Of a DNA stretch of 64,000 bases, positions 43,184-54,210 are shown piece by piece. Numbering within the stretch: the stretch's first letter is position 1; each line of letters opens with the position of its first letter. Origin of the DNA: Candolleomyces eurysporus (taxonomy: Eukaryota; Basidiomycota; Agaricomycetes; Agaricales; Psathyrellaceae); assembly GCA_027579435.1 (NCBI GenBank), contig JANBPK010000706.1:353462-417461 (forward strand), written 5' to 3'. The notes below the pieces were generated by a model that was given only the letters and a program-made list of their open reading frames with translations, was not told the DNA's origin and did not search any database. Position numbers and translations under genes: made by a program.

Positions 43184-44720
43184 CCATGCCCTCGTACTTG
43201 GCTATCTATGAGGACACCTCACCATTCTTTACTTACACCCAGGGCTGGAGAGCAGGCACCTCAGGGGGCGACAGTTTAGCAGACCGGTTCGTTTCAACTC
43301 TTTCTTTGCAGTGAGTGTTGGCGCTGACTTCCCAAACAGGTATAGTGAAAGTAGCTTTGCGGTCACAAACATCCAAGGAGCATCCTTTTCCTTCAAATTC
43401 TACGGCACAGAAGTGAGCATCTTTGGTGCCAAACGCGGAAACCATGGACTCTATCAAGTTACATTGGACAGCATGACCTCACCGGAGGCGACGGGTAAGG
43501 TCAATGGGTCGGAACAGTTTCAAATGCCACTATACTCCCAAACGGTACAAAAAGGAATGCATACTGTGACTATTACGAATAAGCAAGATGCGTACTTGGA
43601 CATCGACTTTGTGAGTCTCGCCAGCATTCTCCTCGAAATTTGCTTCTTTAGCTCATATTCCAGGTGTCGTGGAAGGCAAGCGTCGGACGGGACGATGAAC
43701 CTTTAATTCTTAACACCTGGCAAGCGAGTCATCCCGCCTTTGTCTACGCTCCTGCAGATGCTTGGACAACCAATCCTCCATCGGTTGGCACCTTCATGGG
43801 GGCAACCCAGCAGTGAGTTGCGTTCACCCAATACTCGAATATTCCGGGCCTACTCATGTTTCACAGTGCCAGCTCCAATCCTGGGGCTTCGGTTCGATTG
43901 ACCTTCCAAGTAAGTGCGGAGAAGCTTTTAGCAATTTCAGCACTAATCTCGTCCCATCCTAGGGTTTGTGACCCTCTACAAAAGCCATTCCGGTAACTGA
44001 ACGTTTCCACAGGAGATGCCATTGCCATCTACGGACCATCTGGACCTAATGGGGCAGCCTTGTATTCAGTGCAGGTTGGGACTGACACACCGAGCACTCA
44101 CTCTGCCCTCAAGGAATACTACCGCACACGGCAGCTACTGTATTATGGAGCAAATCTAGGTCCCGGAGATCATAATATCACGCTGACGCTGGAGCCGACT
44201 TCGAACCAATCGGGAATACTGGCAATTGATTGCGCCGAAATATACACGACGCTTTCTCTCGGTGGGAGGTGAGATAGGTTCTCGACTTATGTTTGGGCAA
44301 TTTTATTGATCTAGACTGCAGCTTTGAAAATACAGCTCCCTCACCATCTTCGTAAGTTACTGTCAAGGGACTTGCGTTCGAACAATTTCATTGATCTAGG
44401 CTGCAGCGTTGATCCTCCAACACCCTCACCATCTTCGTAAGTTATTGTCAAGGGTTTTCTTGAGCTCCACCTATTCACAGCTACGCAGAGGTCAACCTCA
44501 GGTTACAGGGCTTATAGTGGGCATTGCGATCACCAGCACCTTGGCCTTGCTAGCACTCGGTTTGCTAGTGTTCCTATTTGTTTCCCGTAAGTATAAGAAG
44601 AGCCACTTGAGTTCTACGCCCACGACATCCCTCCACCCTTATCTGCAGCCATACAATGACGTGACCTCCCCAGCAGGAGAAGGGAACCATGCTCATAGCC
44701 AGTTTTCCTCCAACTTGTAA
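43184..44720 (+). CDS. Single-pass surface protein, copy 2, tail cut by an LTR
   Basis: Closely related duplicate of 39760-41597, with the first introns at the same places. It starts MPSYLAIYEDTSPFF. The ectodomain is nearly unchanged (GASFSFKFYGTEVSIFGAKR, GMHTVTITNKQDAYLDIDFV, IAIYGPSGPNGAALYSVQVG). Membrane helix and stop-transfer are retained (FLFVSRKYKKS). After about 35 cytoplasmic residues the frame enters a solo LTR and stops at 44718-44720, the TAA inside the LTR's first bases. The conserved rest of the tail now lies beyond the LTR. N-terminal divergence between the copies (DWGWGPNNSTDDN against TQGWRAGTSGGDS) is larger than in the core and could indicate ligand-facing change. A product with a shortened tail is still possible. 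Confidence 0.6.
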
Positions 44721-44953
44721 CAAAGTTCCACAACTTATCCTTACATACGGACCCATATTACGATCACATGACGGATGCTCCCATATATATAGTACTCAGA
44801 CGCGACTCTTGCTGGATCACCTTTTCTTCCTTCCTTCGTCTCTGCGTCTCCTCAGTCCTGTATCATCTCGAGACCTCCTCCGAATACACATAAATCTAAC
44901 GTATCTTGTTTGTGAGTATCTCTTAGTGTAGCCGTCGTGAGAGACGGCTTCCA
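44716..44953. mobile_element. Solo LTR of a retrotransposon
   Basis: A 238-bp element beginning TGTAAC and ending TTCCA (TG...CA termini). It is flanked by a perfect 5-bp target-site duplication CAACT at 44711-44715 and 44954-44958. The paralogous site at about 41300 in copy 1 lacks the element, and the two copies realign across it with a single target sequence, so the borders are well supported. It contains a TATA-like catatatatagtac near 44781. No internal retrotransposon domain remains. The superfamily cannot be told from the LTR alone. Confidence 0.9.
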
Positions 44954-44958
44954 CAACT

Positions 44959-45264
44959 CCCATTTTGAGAGTCTCAACCGCTCGCAATTGACTGATTCTG
45001 CGCCTGCAGTAAGCTTTCTATGTTAATCTCTCTGTGCAGCACCAGCACTGTAGGAATACTCTGCACCAATCACAGAGATTGCTGGTGGTAGCAACGTGAG
45101 TGATCCACTTCTTTATTACCCATGTCCCAACTGAAGTCGTTTGTCTCCAGCTGAACCAAGGAGCTGCATTCTACCGACCTCGCTCTTTCAGGAAGCAGGA
45201 AGTCTCCACAAAAGATAAACACCCGCGATCAGAGAATCCCACATCGCAGGTTCCACCAACGTAA
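44959..45264 (+). pseudogene. Orphaned tail exons of surface-protein copy 2
   Basis: Matches the end of copy 1: the stretch after the LTR realigns with 41313 onward, including the exon for LNQGAAFYRPRSFRKQE and an ending VPPT then TAA (45262-45264). It is now separated from its gene by the solo LTR and preceded by the LTR's stop, so it is probably untranslated unless the LTR is spliced out or transcription starts inside it. Confidence 0.6.
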
Positions 45265-46616
45265 ACAAGTTGACTTATTGTCTTTTGAAAGTTATGATAC
45301 CTATGCGAAGCATGTATATCCTGATAACAAGCGGTTGTAACTCTGAGATGGAGAACCTATCGCCTGACGTTCACGGACGTACCCAACCCCATTTCTGGTG
45401 TCATGTCCTCAAAGTCCCCCTGCGAATTCTTGAAAATCATGAATGCCAAGGTGTATAACTTCGAGTTGAGTCCCGGCACTTACGCTCATTTACATCTCAG
45501 ATCAACCTTACTATCCTCGCTCTAAACCCTTCATTTCACTGGGCTCCGGTTAAAATACTCCCAAAATCGAAATTGGTGGGCGATTCGTACTGCCGATCGG
45601 GAACCACAGTCACAATATACCTTTGCTTTATTATTGTGCTTTCAGTACTGAGGCTCTGCGTGCGATGAACTGCAGAACTGGCTCTTTGCTCGGAGTTCGG
45701 TTGTGAAGAGGAATGTAAAGCAGCATAGGCACCAGGGTTTTGATTCCTCTACAACCCGGACCGGCTTAATCTTTGGAGGCAACGTTAGTTAGTTATACTG
45801 CAATCATTGACGTGAACGGTCTACTCCTACTCACGTTTGCGATTGATCTCTGCTCGATGTTCGGTCGGTTGGCGTCAGGATCTCGGGACACGCTGTACAA
45901 TGAACAGCCTCGAGCGGTGGATGACGCCGATGAGCGGCCCAAGCAGAGTCCAGTGGCTGAAGGGCGAGAAAGCGGTGAGCGGCATGAGTTCGAATCCTGA
46001 CGATTTCCATCTCAAAACTCGGCCAACTTCGTCATCCTCGTTGCTCAACTGCTCAACCTATATGAAATCAAGCTCCAGTAGAAATACTCCGAAAATTGGA
46101 ATTTCAATGCGATTTCTGGCGCTTGGCGATGCCAATTACGAACAGTGTTAACAAAGTTACCCGTGCACGCAGCTTGTTCCCTAACTTTTTATACATTGTT
46201 CAGCTTGCAATTGAGTAGGTTTTTCCCCGACATGTTTACTTACGAAAGTTAGTAACTCAAGTAACTTTATATACATTCATTACGAACTGTAGCGATCTAG
46301 TGTGATATAGATCATTTGCTACTCCTCGGGGGCTGATAACTTCTCAACGGGACTTAATTCCGCCGATCCTGGACCAAGAGCGGTGTTACTGTACATGTGA
46401 AGAAGAATATGATGGAGGAACGTGATAGTTTGTATACGTCACCATGCCGGCTTCAAGATGTTGATCAATTGCAAGCCTCGCGTCTGTTAGCTCGCTATTT
46501 CTAGACCCCGGACTCAAAGCTCAACCGGCGTTATATAAAGTGCAAATACAGCGCATAATTACCCATATCAGCTTTCCTCCCAAATTCCGTGCATTCATTC
46601 ATACTTGGGAATCGAC
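45265..46616. other. Right arm of the segmental duplication and spacer
   Basis: 45265-45600 matches the 3' flank of copy 1. About 45960-46110 looks like a third, more diverged copy of that same flank (for example gagttcgaatcctgac followed by catctcaaaactcggcc), which suggests a lost third gene copy. The rest is unassigned and ends with the promoter of the next gene (TATA-like gttatataaag near 46530). Confidence 0.45.
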
Positions 46617-47355
46617 ATGAACCATATGCAACCTCGATTAGCATCTGAACTCACACACCTCGAGACCTTATCCAAGGGGTTTGACATCCTTGCCATTGTG
46701 GTCAGCCACTCCATCTTCCTTCTGTACTCAAATAATGAAATCACCTTACAGGCTACCTTCGCCTGTGCAATTCAAGCGCAAGTAATGGGAGCCACGGTTG
46801 GGATACCCAAATCAGATCAAGATATAGCCCTTCATGCTATCAATTCCTTTTTCCTGAGCGGACTCATTCTCGACCTCATGGCTGCTGTTATCGCCTTCTT
46901 GACAGCCCGATGGCTACAACGACTTACGCCAGATGAAAAGGCNTTTTTTAGAAGAGCAGTTTACAATTGTCGAGCACAGAAGAGATTCCGCCCAAGGTGG
47001 TACAAGCCAGGAATCGTCTCCTCAGCAAGTTCCCTCCGCTGAGCCACGCACAAACGCAGATATCGGGCCCACGACGTTGATGGACAGGATTCTCTGCGCA
47101 TGGTTTGCTATGTCACTCTTTGTCCCAATGCCCATGCTTGTCTTGGGGATTCTATGCCTCATCATCGGCGTCTACGTCTTTGCGTGGACGCAACAGGCCT
47201 TTATCGTAGCCAGTTGGGTGACGATTGCGGGGGCAGGAACTCTTCCATTCCTGCTGGGAGTTTTCTCAATCGGATTGAAGCAGGATGGGGAGGTTGTTGG
47301 GAGGAGAAGGAAGATTTTGATTCGAAACTTGAGCAAGATGCGAGGCGATTGGTAG
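46617..47355 (+). CDS. Small membrane protein, about four helices
   Basis: A 245-residue protein once the N at 46943, lying before a T-run, is ignored. With the N the frame breaks into two halves that overlap; without it the join reads TPDEKAFLEEQFTIVEHR. Hydrophobic segments: GFDILAIVVSHSIFLLYS, a second around LSGLILDLMAAVIAFLTARW, and near the C-terminus MSLFVPMPMLVLGILCLIIG and VASWVTIAGAGTLPFLLGVF. The ending is basic (RRRKILIRNLSKMR). This topology is common among uncharacterised basidiomycete membrane proteins; I cannot assign a family or function. Start at the first ATG (MNHMQPRL). Confidence 0.7.
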
Positions 47356-48109
47356 GGGTGGTTATGACAGTTGTCGAGGAAACGATAGACAAGATTCCGT
47401 TTCATCCTCGCTTTTGATATTTGTTTACTTTGGAGCATCGCAAACAACAGCGATTCCTGAACTGGGCATCCCCTTCCAACCGCCACTTCACACGCCCTCG
47501 GTCAATTGGAAGGTCTGACATTCAGCCCCGTTTGAATACGCCACCAAACAAATATCAAAGGCGGAACAAAGTGGAATCCGCTCTATCGTTTCATCAACGA
47601 GTAAGCTCCAGCGCTTAGTATTTCGACGCGCGAGGCTCCTTAAAAACATGCCGATAGCGCCGATATGAGCCAAGTCGTATAAATTGTATGCATCTTTATT
47701 TGCTCTTTCTCCTGTTTTTAGAAGTTGCGAGGTGCCTGGATTTCCGAGGAAGTTTGATCTATACTTAATTCGAGAGCGTGTTGTGATGTGACGGATGACC
47801 GAGAGAATACCTCGTGTCAACCTCGTGTTTCACGTTCCAATTCTATACTTGCTTGAGAAAGGTCTCCTTCACATTTTTCCATCACGAAAACAGTATTCTG
47901 CTGTACGTCTGGTATATCAATTCATTTATCTTTTTCAGGTTAAAACTGATATTCAGGTGCTCGAGCACCGCCCTGTCCGACCAATTCATTTAACAGCAGC
48001 AGTGAGTATATACTCGCAGAAAAATCGCTGACCTCTCCTTGACAATTCCTTCAAAAAAGCTTTACTAACCCGATGGCCTTCGTTCGAGGAGGCTTAGAAG
48101 CCCTCTTGC
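47356..48109. other. Intergenic, nothing recognised
   Basis: Short frames without motifs between the membrane-protein gene and the candidate papain-fold gene. Confidence 0.4.
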
Positions 48110-48844
48110 ATGCCGTTGGAAGCGGGTTCACACGCATGGGTGGCTCCTCCGTCACTCACTCAGTGTACCAATCGTGCACCGATCTACTTGTTCCAGCGAC
48201 CTCTTCACTCTTTGGATTATGCACCCGGCATACGATCCTTTTTGGCTCTTACCCATCACGCCTTGGTCGTCGAGGGTATCTGGTTACACTTGCGCCCCGA
48301 GAATGACAAGTCCGTTAGCCTTGACCTTCGACCGTTCTCGGAGATGCCGCACTGGAAGTGGACGGGCGCCAAGCAGATTGGATGCGTCCAATCGGGGGGC
48401 AATATCTTACAACAGGTAATCGTTGACACAGGCAAGTAGCGACTAAACGAGTTGTGCCTCTACCCGTTCTGATATTTTCTCCAAGCCATTTGGATACTGG
48501 CCCTCATGATGGCGCCATTGCGAAATGGGTCTCCAGGAGGGGTTTGCTCGATTAATGTTTACTATCCCGGATGCGAATCTCCAGTCCCAACACCACTTCC
48601 AACGCGACCAACCTTAATCAACATGAGCTACCACGATTATCGAATTCACCCTGAGGGGAGCCTTGGGACGGTTACGGGATACTCTTTAACTGGCCGGAAC
48701 TGCCAGCTTTTTACCTTCGTACTACTGGGCCTGCTAATGGGACAGCCGATCTCGAACTTCATAGATGACGATGGAAGGATTCAGTGGGCTGGAGCTGCAG
48801 AACGACTTTTGTGGTGGTCCATTGGCTTTAAAGGGAAGCTCTGA
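48110..48844 (+). CDS. Candidate papain-fold (LRAT/PPPDE-like) protein
   Basis: Two coding-like stretches separated by a probable intron starting at about 48417 (GTAATC) and ending near 48486; a further intron near 48540 is possible. The first part has LALTHHALVVEGIWLHLRPE and WTGAKQIGCVQSGG; the second has GTVTGYSLTGRNCQLFTFVL. A His followed by a hydrophobic strand and an acidic or polar turn, then an NCQ-x-F motif about 100 residues later, is the layout of circularly permuted papain-like folds (LRAT, PPPDE, NC-type). In these, the His and Cys form the active site. This is pattern recognition only: exon borders are not fully in phase and I know no close named homologue. Confidence 0.4.
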
Positions 48845-49229
48845 CCCGTCGTATAAGCAGGACAAGGAAGCAATGGCTTACTTTCACCAAAACCTTACTT
48901 GTGGTTATGAGCGGTAGGAACGATCGATATTTTACGTCGACAGCCATCTTCATTCCACATAGAGTAGGTGATTTCGGTATTTGTTACTAGAAGTTTATAA
49001 ATAGCAGAAGGGATGGCACATTCAAAAGGTTGTCTTCTCAGTTGGGAGTGGCCTCCACGGAGCAGAAATCGGGCAGCCTTGAAGCCTTTCAGCATTGCGG
49101 AACACTTCCTCGATTCCAGCTGATAGGAGGGTAACGCTCAGCAACGGTAAACCGGGGGATGACCAGAGAGACGGACACTAACCACTTTCATACAATTGCG
49201 GGCCCTAACAAACCGAGGAATTCGCACAT
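48845..49229. other. Intergenic
   Basis: Nothing recognised. It lies between the 3' ends of convergent genes. Confidence 0.4.
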
Positions 49230-50986
49230 TCAATTGGCAGCATAGTCAGTATTCAAATTACTAGATGGCAATGCTTCAATCGGGCTCACCGCTTCCTCAA
49301 GGCGATATCCATTGCTTTTGAATCTAGAGGTGAAGAAAAGAAAGAAGCTCAACAGTTGAAGATACGTTGGGCTTACCGTGGACCAGGCATCTCGGCATAA
49401 AATCCCAACTTGACTGCTAGCTTGCTCAAAACGTAGAATATACCTGTAGGCTCGGGCTTGTACCACGGAGTGGACCTATACCTGTGGGAGAGTTAGTGCA
49501 AACAATCTCCTAACGGTTGTCCACGGTCTCGTGGACTCACTCTGATGTAGGCCTCATCCGAACTTCACCATTCCTATCTGGTTTTGGCAGTCTCGGGTCA
49601 ATCGAAAACCAGAAATTCGAATCGCTACGAGGCAAGCAGAACCAGCGTTGGACTATCCAGTTGACAGACAAGAGACTCTGGGCGATCCAGTGAATGGGAC
49701 GAGGTTGCTCGGGAAGCCTATTTGACAGTGTCACGGATCAACAAGTGATGGACGTCGACAGGAGGAATGTTGACACTCACATCATGGCGATCCTCACTCG
49801 AGGTTCTACCAGGGCAGCGACAAATCTTTCCGCGAAAGATTTCAACCCGAGTTTCTTGGGTATGGCGTAGATGAGCTCGCCAATGGTGAACCCTGCAACG
49901 AGGTGGTTGCTCTCGGCCGGAACCATACATTTCTCTTCGTAAGCCTACATACGGGCAGTTGTGTTGCCGAATTAGAGGTGACGTTAGACAAATAATGGAT
50001 TTTACTGACGTTACTTCAAGCCTTCATGTCCTGCAAGGTTTCTGGAATATCAGTGATTCCCATCTTCCCGCCGATATCTCGCCAAAAGATGAAGAATGCA
50101 TCCTGTTCCATCGGAGAAAGACGTCTCCAGCCGTAAAGGTCTGTCCATTGCTGGTTTATGCTTCAGTGGCGGACTTGTCAATAGATCAATTAACTTCAAA
50201 CACGTACGATTGGCTCAAGAACGAAGAGCGCGAGAGTGTAAAGGTAATCGTCGTTGGACTGACAGGATGTGTTGTCCAGGATGAGTAGTCTCGAGTCGAA
50301 CCATGGCAGAATAGCTTACAATCTTATATTTAGAGTGCAAGAAGTTTACCCGAGCGAGCGCTATGCATGCTCTCGGGTCTTCCGCGGGTGTGTCGGGATC
50401 TGCTTGTGCAGCTGGGTCGTTAAAACCATTGATGGGGCATCCTGCCCACGTCGCTGTGAGACATCGATAGCGTCAGCTGTGGGCACCCATAGTACTTTAT
50501 CTATTCCCCCGAGTCTGAAACTCACCAATGAGGATTTCGGTCTGGGGAGGAGGGCGTTATTCAGTCATTGAGGTAGCATCGTAACCTGACACCCACATCC
50601 GCATATCTCCTAGCAACATTCTTTGCGGAGCCTAATTCTTTGGTGGCTAGAAGTAGCTTAGAAATCGTTGGCTGCGGGTTATAGTGAATGAGCGGCAGCT
50701 GAGATGTTGGGCTTATGGATCCGCTTACGATAGCGTACGTCTTGAACAGAGCAAACGAAACAGCCTTGTTAAGCAACATAGGCATGTCGTACATACTCGA
50801 CACGAGGGTAATCCTCTGCGCCTCCGCCGGAGTGAGCTTCCCTTCTTTCCACTTTGCCTCGTACTTCCGGTGTATGTCGTGGAACCTTCTCCATCGCAGG
50901 GCTCTGACAAGGCAAATGTAGGCCACGAGTAGGGAGCCGACAGCAGCTCCAACTGCTGCAGGGTCTCTCTGGAGAAGTCGTTCCAT
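49230..50986 (-). CDS. ER-bound oxygenase-like protein (mpaB'/DUF2236 family)
   Basis: Fungal DUF2236 protein, related to the latex-clearing/rubber oxygenase fold and to the MpaB oxygenases of mycophenolic acid biosynthesis. Confident exons (minus strand): 50729-50986, 50597-50671, 50526-50541, 50320-50453, 50208-50258, and one from 50150; later ones are seen near 49930-49790, 49730-49545 and 49490-49230. An N-terminal helix anchor (AAVGAAVGSLLVAYICLVRA) precedes LTPAEAQ and YDMPMLLNKAVSFALFKTYA. Then come ISKLLLATKELGSAKNVARR, YADTEILIATWAGCPINGF, DPRACIALARVNFLHSKYKI, SNDDYLYTLALFVLEPI, WRRLSPMEQDAFFIFW and NHLVAGFTIGELIYAIPKK, all family landmarks. A haem-type cofactor is known for relatives. 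No biosynthetic cluster surrounds it, so a general lipid or isoprenoid oxidation role is only a guess. The C-terminal end is uncertain. Confidence 0.85.
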
Positions 50987-51657
50987 TCGGCGCGGTATGG
51001 TATTGCTGAGCAGAGATAAAGGGGAAGAAGCGAGTGTCCAGGAGGCCAGATCAGCTGCTTTTATAGCCCGTGCCGAATAACATTTGGAGATTGTCCAATT
51101 TGAACCCGTGGTTCTATGATGATATCACGATGAATGTATGTGTGGGAAGCGTGCAACACTCCAAGCAACGGACCGCCCGGTCGAGTCGATATGTGGGAGG
51201 CACAACGTTAGCTCGTGACCAACGACCTTGGTCGACATTCTCGAATAAAAGAGTGCCAGACTTCAGAGGCGCTCGCTATTCACTCGAAGGAAGTTATCTG
51301 AATTTTGGCTCCCATTGAGGGTTTGGTAAGACGGCTTCTGACTCGGAGTTTTGGCTCCGAGTCCGCCGAGTCCAGGGACGCGATAATTATAACTTGAATA
51401 TTGTTTAGTCCCTGGAACGCGATGAATCACTGTCAGATGTATGCTGCCTGCTGACCAGTGACCACTTGCCTCCTGTCTTCCAACATATTCCTTGTGGTAG
51501 GTGTGCTTGGCCTTGGGCCGGGTGACATTGTCACGCGCCGATCTGAGCTCGAGCGGGTTGCTCAATGGGGTCGGGAGCAAGCGAGAACAAACAGAAAGAT
51601 GACATAAGCAGAATTTCCTCCGTGTTCGCCGTCGCCAGCATCGAGCTCATTCCAACC
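50987..51657. promoter_or_regulatory. Divergent promoter region with hairpin
   Basis: This 671-bp stretch separates the divergent starts of the DUF2236 gene and NDUFB7, so both promoters must lie here. Apart from the hairpin at 51340-51363 I see no gene. Confidence 0.4.
51340..51363. repeat. Perfect 9-bp inverted repeat
   Basis: GACTCGGAG and its complement CTCCGAGTC flank a 6-base loop (ttttgg). A partial third copy (gccgagtcc) follows at once. It lies about 295 bases upstream of the NDUFB7 start codon. It could be a dyad binding site or chance. Confidence 0.6.
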
Positions 51658-52141
51658 ATGGCTTCGTCGACGACTGCTTCGCAAGAAGAGCTCAAGCAAC
51701 ACAAAGTGCCACTGGCATGGAGAGATGGGTGTTCAGCGTGAGTCCATCTCAAATTCAAGCCCTATACCACTGACAACAGTCTATTATCCTCGTTGGCGAA
51801 TCCCGGAACGCGAATTACGCATTGGACATTGCGGGCTCTGCATACCTCGAATATGGCTGGAATGGGCAGTCTTCTGATTCCCCTCAACGTGTGTCGCAAG
51901 AAGAACCTATACAAGCCATGGGAATGCGAGCATGAGCGACATACCTATGAGAAGTGCGTGGCTGGGATGTTGACCGGGGTCTGCAATTGACTGACAACGA
52001 CACGTCTTCGCAGGTGCCAGTATGACGAGTATGTCAATACTGCTCTAGCTAGCCACTTTCTTTGCTCATTGCGTTTTCAGTTACGTTCGTCGGATGAAGG
52101 AGCTCGCCAAGCAGAAGGCCGCTGCTGCAGAAGACTCGTAG
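51658..52141 (+). CDS. NDUFB7: NADH:ubiquinone oxidoreductase subunit B18 (NDUFB7)
   Basis: Accessory subunit of mitochondrial complex I, located at the intermembrane-space face of the membrane arm. Four exons join in phase: 51658-51737, 51870-51953, 52014-52028 (15 nt) and 52081-52141, giving 79 residues. The core LLIPLNVCRKKNLYKPWECE then HERHTYEKCQYDDYVRRMKE shows the paired CX9C motifs expected of this twin-cysteine subunit: Cys of NVC to Cys of WEC spaced by nine residues, then Cys of EKC, with an earlier Cys in DGCSALL. It ends AKQKAAAAEDS. Such subunits are imported through the Mia40 route and have no cleaved presequence, in agreement with the short N-terminus. This is the clearest housekeeping gene in the window. 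Confidence 0.93.
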
Positions 52142-52342
52142 ACTTCTACTCTTTCCTTAGAGGAAATAGACATGCTTTTACCCGCTTGTGCAAATTCTAC
52201 GTCAGGAGTACGCTTTTAACACAAGAGGACCTCTCAAAGTGATTGCAATATTGGTCGGTATGTTGGACCTCGAATGTTTCTCCCGTTTACTGCTTGCGCT
52301 CCTGTACGGTAAAAATATATTGTTGGTGCGCGTTTCGCGATA

Positions 52343-53307
52343 CTAGTCTATGCAGGACACTATCTGACATTCAGTGCGACTCTCTTCCAACAGTCGATGG
52401 AACTCACGGATGAAAGCCCAAAGCCTGGCTTGATATTCGTGGAATAGGAACGTTTGCCAGCCAGATTCCTCTCCCGACTCTAAATGCGCCACCTTCACGT
52501 TCGGGCAGGCCTGCATCGCCTCGATCCGTTCGCGTCTCCTGTCTGCTTCATCACCACCCAACCATCTCTTGCTGATGATGTATTCTAGCGATGTGTCCTC
52601 GTTCGACTCCCTTCGCATTGTGGCGAGCTGCCCCGCGGTCCGAACCCCTCTTGGATCATAGTCATTGCGTACTATGTTCCGAATTCTTTTCAAAGAAGGG
52701 TAACGGATTATCCTATTGAATTCGTGCATGATTGGGAATGGGAAGTCAACTACTGTGAGCTGGAGAATCGGCGGATTGTTTTTCAGGTCTCTCGTGTAGA
52801 AGTACATGGTTGCTTCGTGACCAAGAGCGAGGTAGACCAGGGATGGAGGAATGGATGCTATGACCGTCTCCCAGCCAGACCGTCGACGTTCCATCTGTGC
52901 AAAGCTAAGAGGGGTCAACTGTTCGCGCTCCTTCTGTGCAGAGCTAAGGACGGTCAACTGTTCGAGTTCTCCGCATATCGAGATGCAGTGACCGATGATA
53001 TCGAGTTCTACCATGATTCTATCTACCCATATGCTACGCACATGGCCGAGGCGGAAGGATGCGGCCTCATCCTGCTTATCGTGAGCCTCCAGGAAACGGC
53101 GAACTTGGCTCATACTCTTGAAACAGATGCTGTGATAATGAATTGGGAGGAGCCAACGATGAAGGCCTTTCGAGAGCTGAAGGAGATTCGTAGGTTTCCT
53201 TTGAGGAATTTCAAAGGCATAACCGAACACTGAAACATCGTAAGATTTCACCTCATTCCCACTCGCATCAGCTCACCCTTTGAAGGTACCGTTAATACCA
53301 CATGCAT
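52343..53307 (-). CDS. F-box-like protein
   Basis: About 300 residues. The long exon (52343 to about 53241) begins in the middle of a typical basidiomycete F-box domain (LLQLSKGLHRWLLPIHYHSI), then has SMSQVRRFLEAHDK, an imperfect internal repeat (EQLTVLSSAQKERE and EQLTPLSFAQMERR), and leucine-containing segments such as PSLKRIRNIV. The C-terminus is WAFIREFHRLLEESRTEC. The frame extends upstream only to a non-ATG codon, so a first exon is needed. A phase-compatible one lies at about 53298-53307 onward (start ATG at 53307, donor GTGAGC), giving MHVVLTVPSKV, but it lacks the usual first F-box helix. The true 5' end may be elsewhere. Function as a ubiquitin-ligase adaptor is inferred. Confidence 0.55.
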
Positions 53308-54210
53308 ATTTTTTGGATTACCGACTGACAATACCTTGTGCAAGATCTCGTTTGGAAATGCGGTTGAAGCTTCTGGCGCCATCCCGGCCTTCTTGACCCC
53401 AAGATAACACGTATAGTAATACGAAGTGATTCCAGGGCCTGACTAGTGGAAGACAGATGTAAGTGAACCCTGTGAAGACCAAGTTTTGAATTTGATAAGG
53501 ATCAGGCTCGCCGTTTTTAGATCGAGACGTACCGCCGCACGCAGGCCTCGTGTCGATTTGAACCTGTCACGGTCACCTCGTTCCCAATTGAAAGCTCGGG
53601 TGGTATTCAACATTTACTCCGAACGTGACGGATTGTGAGCCCATCGAGACCTCCAATTGTTGCAATATGCTATACCGCCCATGCGTCCAGGTCACCCCTT
53701 GTTTCGACAAAACTGCGCAGTTGGCTGGATTTATGTTTTACGAAAAGTGGAAGCAATTCAGACTGCGGCTGGACTGCGCACATCAAGATCTCCGCGTTGT
53801 GTTCAATGTTCAATGTTCAAACGTTGCATCCATGATTTCATTAGGCAAGCCTGTGGCCTAAAACATCGATCGAATCCAAGGGCTCATGGCTGAAGTCCTC
53901 AGAAAATAGCCATTGCTCACGGTCCAAACGAGTCTTGCTACCAATACCTGGCCTGCGACTTGGAACGCCTTGTGTTTTGGGTTCTAAAGGACCACTATCA
54001 AGCAATTGGCCCCTCTGCTGTTGTACGTCAGTCTACAGTTGCCGCAGTCGACACAGCTGCACTATTTTTAAAATGCATAGGTTCGCAAAAATCGTTTTCC
54101 TGCGCCCCGACGTAGGCACGGTATAAGTACCATTGTTTCCAGGTGGAAGAGGACATTACCCAACAACCTTTTCCTTGAAGTCCGTTCTCCACTTGTTGTA
54201 TATAAAAAGG
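53308..54210. repeat. Left arm of the RTA1 segmental duplication
   Basis: About 53250-54200 is similar to 57046-57960 at low to moderate identity with small indels. Matching blocks include ttcccaattgaaag, the stretch around tgcgcagt, and cgaacgtgacgg against cgaacgcgacgg. No open gene is shared: the only long frame (minus strand, 57079-57402) is broken in this copy. It probably holds the RTA1 promoter plus a decayed gene. A TATA-like gtatataaaaagg lies only some 10 bases before the RTA1 start codon. Confidence 0.55.

Noticed and set aside
45980..46000. gagttcgaatcctga resembles a tRNA T-arm
   Set aside because: No acceptor stem or anticodon arm can be formed around it, and the sequence is explained as a diverged copy of the duplicated 3' flank.
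49230..50986. Biosynthetic cluster around the mpaB-like oxygenase
   Set aside because: Neighbours are complex I, membrane and F-box genes. There is no synthase, P450, transferase or regulator nearby.
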